The notes under the pieces: model-generated
Told to the model about the DNA's origin: nothing
What the model saw: the letters and a program-made list of their open reading frames with translations, nothing else
Database searches by the model: none
NCBI GenBank assembly: GCA_016758965.1
Contig: JAEPRB010000283.1
Location: forward strand, 1-47,634
Direction of reading: 5' to 3'
DNA: 47,634 nt
Source: Circinella minor
Taxonomy: Eukaryota; Mucoromycota; Mucoromycetes; Mucorales; Lichtheimiaceae
In this document: positions 47,397 to 47,634 of the stretch, piece by piece
How the letters are laid out: each line of letters opens with the position of its first letter
Position numbering within the stretch: the first letter of the stretch is position 1
Made by a program: the position numbers and the translations under genes

Positions 47397-47634
47397 TGAT
47401 GATGTAACAGTGATATGGATTAACTATGTGGCAATATAAAAATAAAATACGTTTACAAAAGAAGTATCACAAATGGATAAAAAAGGAAAAGTAGAGTTAC
47501 TGCTATTTATTGTCGTAGCCATAAATAGCAGTAACTCTACTTTTCCTTTTTTATCCATTTGTGATACTTCTTTTGTAAACGTATTTTATTTTTATATTGC
47601 CACGTAGTTAATCCATATCACTGTCACATCATCA
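47397..47634. repeat. Near-perfect 114-bp inverted repeat at the window edge
   Basis: Left arm 47397-47510 and right arm 47521-47634 are reverse complements around a 10-nt spacer (tgtcgtagcc). By eye they differ at only two positions (gtaac against gtgac, and ctatgtg against ctacgtg), both transitions. The right arm runs into the window end, so the repeat probably continues. Transcribed, it would fold into a very long hairpin. It could be a fold-back element, a small-RNA precursor, or an assembly or amplification artefact. Confidence 0.85.

Overview
The window looks like nuclear DNA of an AT-rich early-diverging fungus, most likely Mucoromycota (Mucorales-like). The genes are split by many short introns (mostly 50-110 nt, GTAAGT...AG). 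Intergenic DNA is T/A-rich with long homopolymers, and protein families such as a caleosin, a C2-domain class 3 lipase, an Stm1/HABP4 RNA-binding protein and a Psk1-like S6 kinase point to a fungus. All exon boundaries were read by eye from splice sites, reading frame and family motifs; each listed model closes in frame, but none is checked against transcripts.

Layout, left to right. The left edge (1-110) carries GC-rich hairpins unlike anything else here. Then: S6-type AGC kinase (+, 225-2050), MFS sugar-porter-like transporter (+, 2517-4517), Stm1/HABP4-type RGG protein (+, 5363-6556), four-TM membrane protein (-, 7157-8104), a 1.9 kb spacer, C2-domain class 3 lipase (+, 10030-13646), mitochondrial-type ABC half-transporter (+, 14663-17725), Mediator subunit Med22 (-, 18027-18641) head-to-head with a PP2C phosphatase (+, 18892-20797), a 1439-aa caleosin fused to a very long repeat domain (-, 21366-26278), a secreted multicopper oxidase (-, 27474-29434) head-to-head with a coiled-coil/zinc-ribbon protein (+, 30059-31558), a USP12/46-like deubiquitinase (+, 33103-36050) and a basic low-complexity protein (-, 37653-38639).

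From 38.6 kb onward the window changes character: about 5.6 kb of AT-rich DNA without convincing genes, then a decayed two-gene DNA transposon (about 44.27-46.57 kb). The transposon has a small Cys/His protein on + converging on a broken Harbinger-like DDE transposase with a C-terminal chromodomain on -. After it come a tyrosine-recombinase-like fragment and, at the right edge, a near-perfect inverted repeat with arms of about 114 bp.

The genes are mostly unrelated housekeeping functions (signalling, transcription, ubiquitin, transport), not one pathway. The most unusual object is the caleosin fusion: a lipid-droplet-type caleosin core with a degenerate EF-hand, followed by some 1070 residues holding about 25-30 copies of a short hydrophobic-L-[STCP]-G-[VLI] motif and a second NWL-type repeat. 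Other points worth checking are a USP whose catalytic cysteine codon is split at a 14-nt micro-exon with tandem in-frame acceptors, and the two-gene chromodomain transposon.
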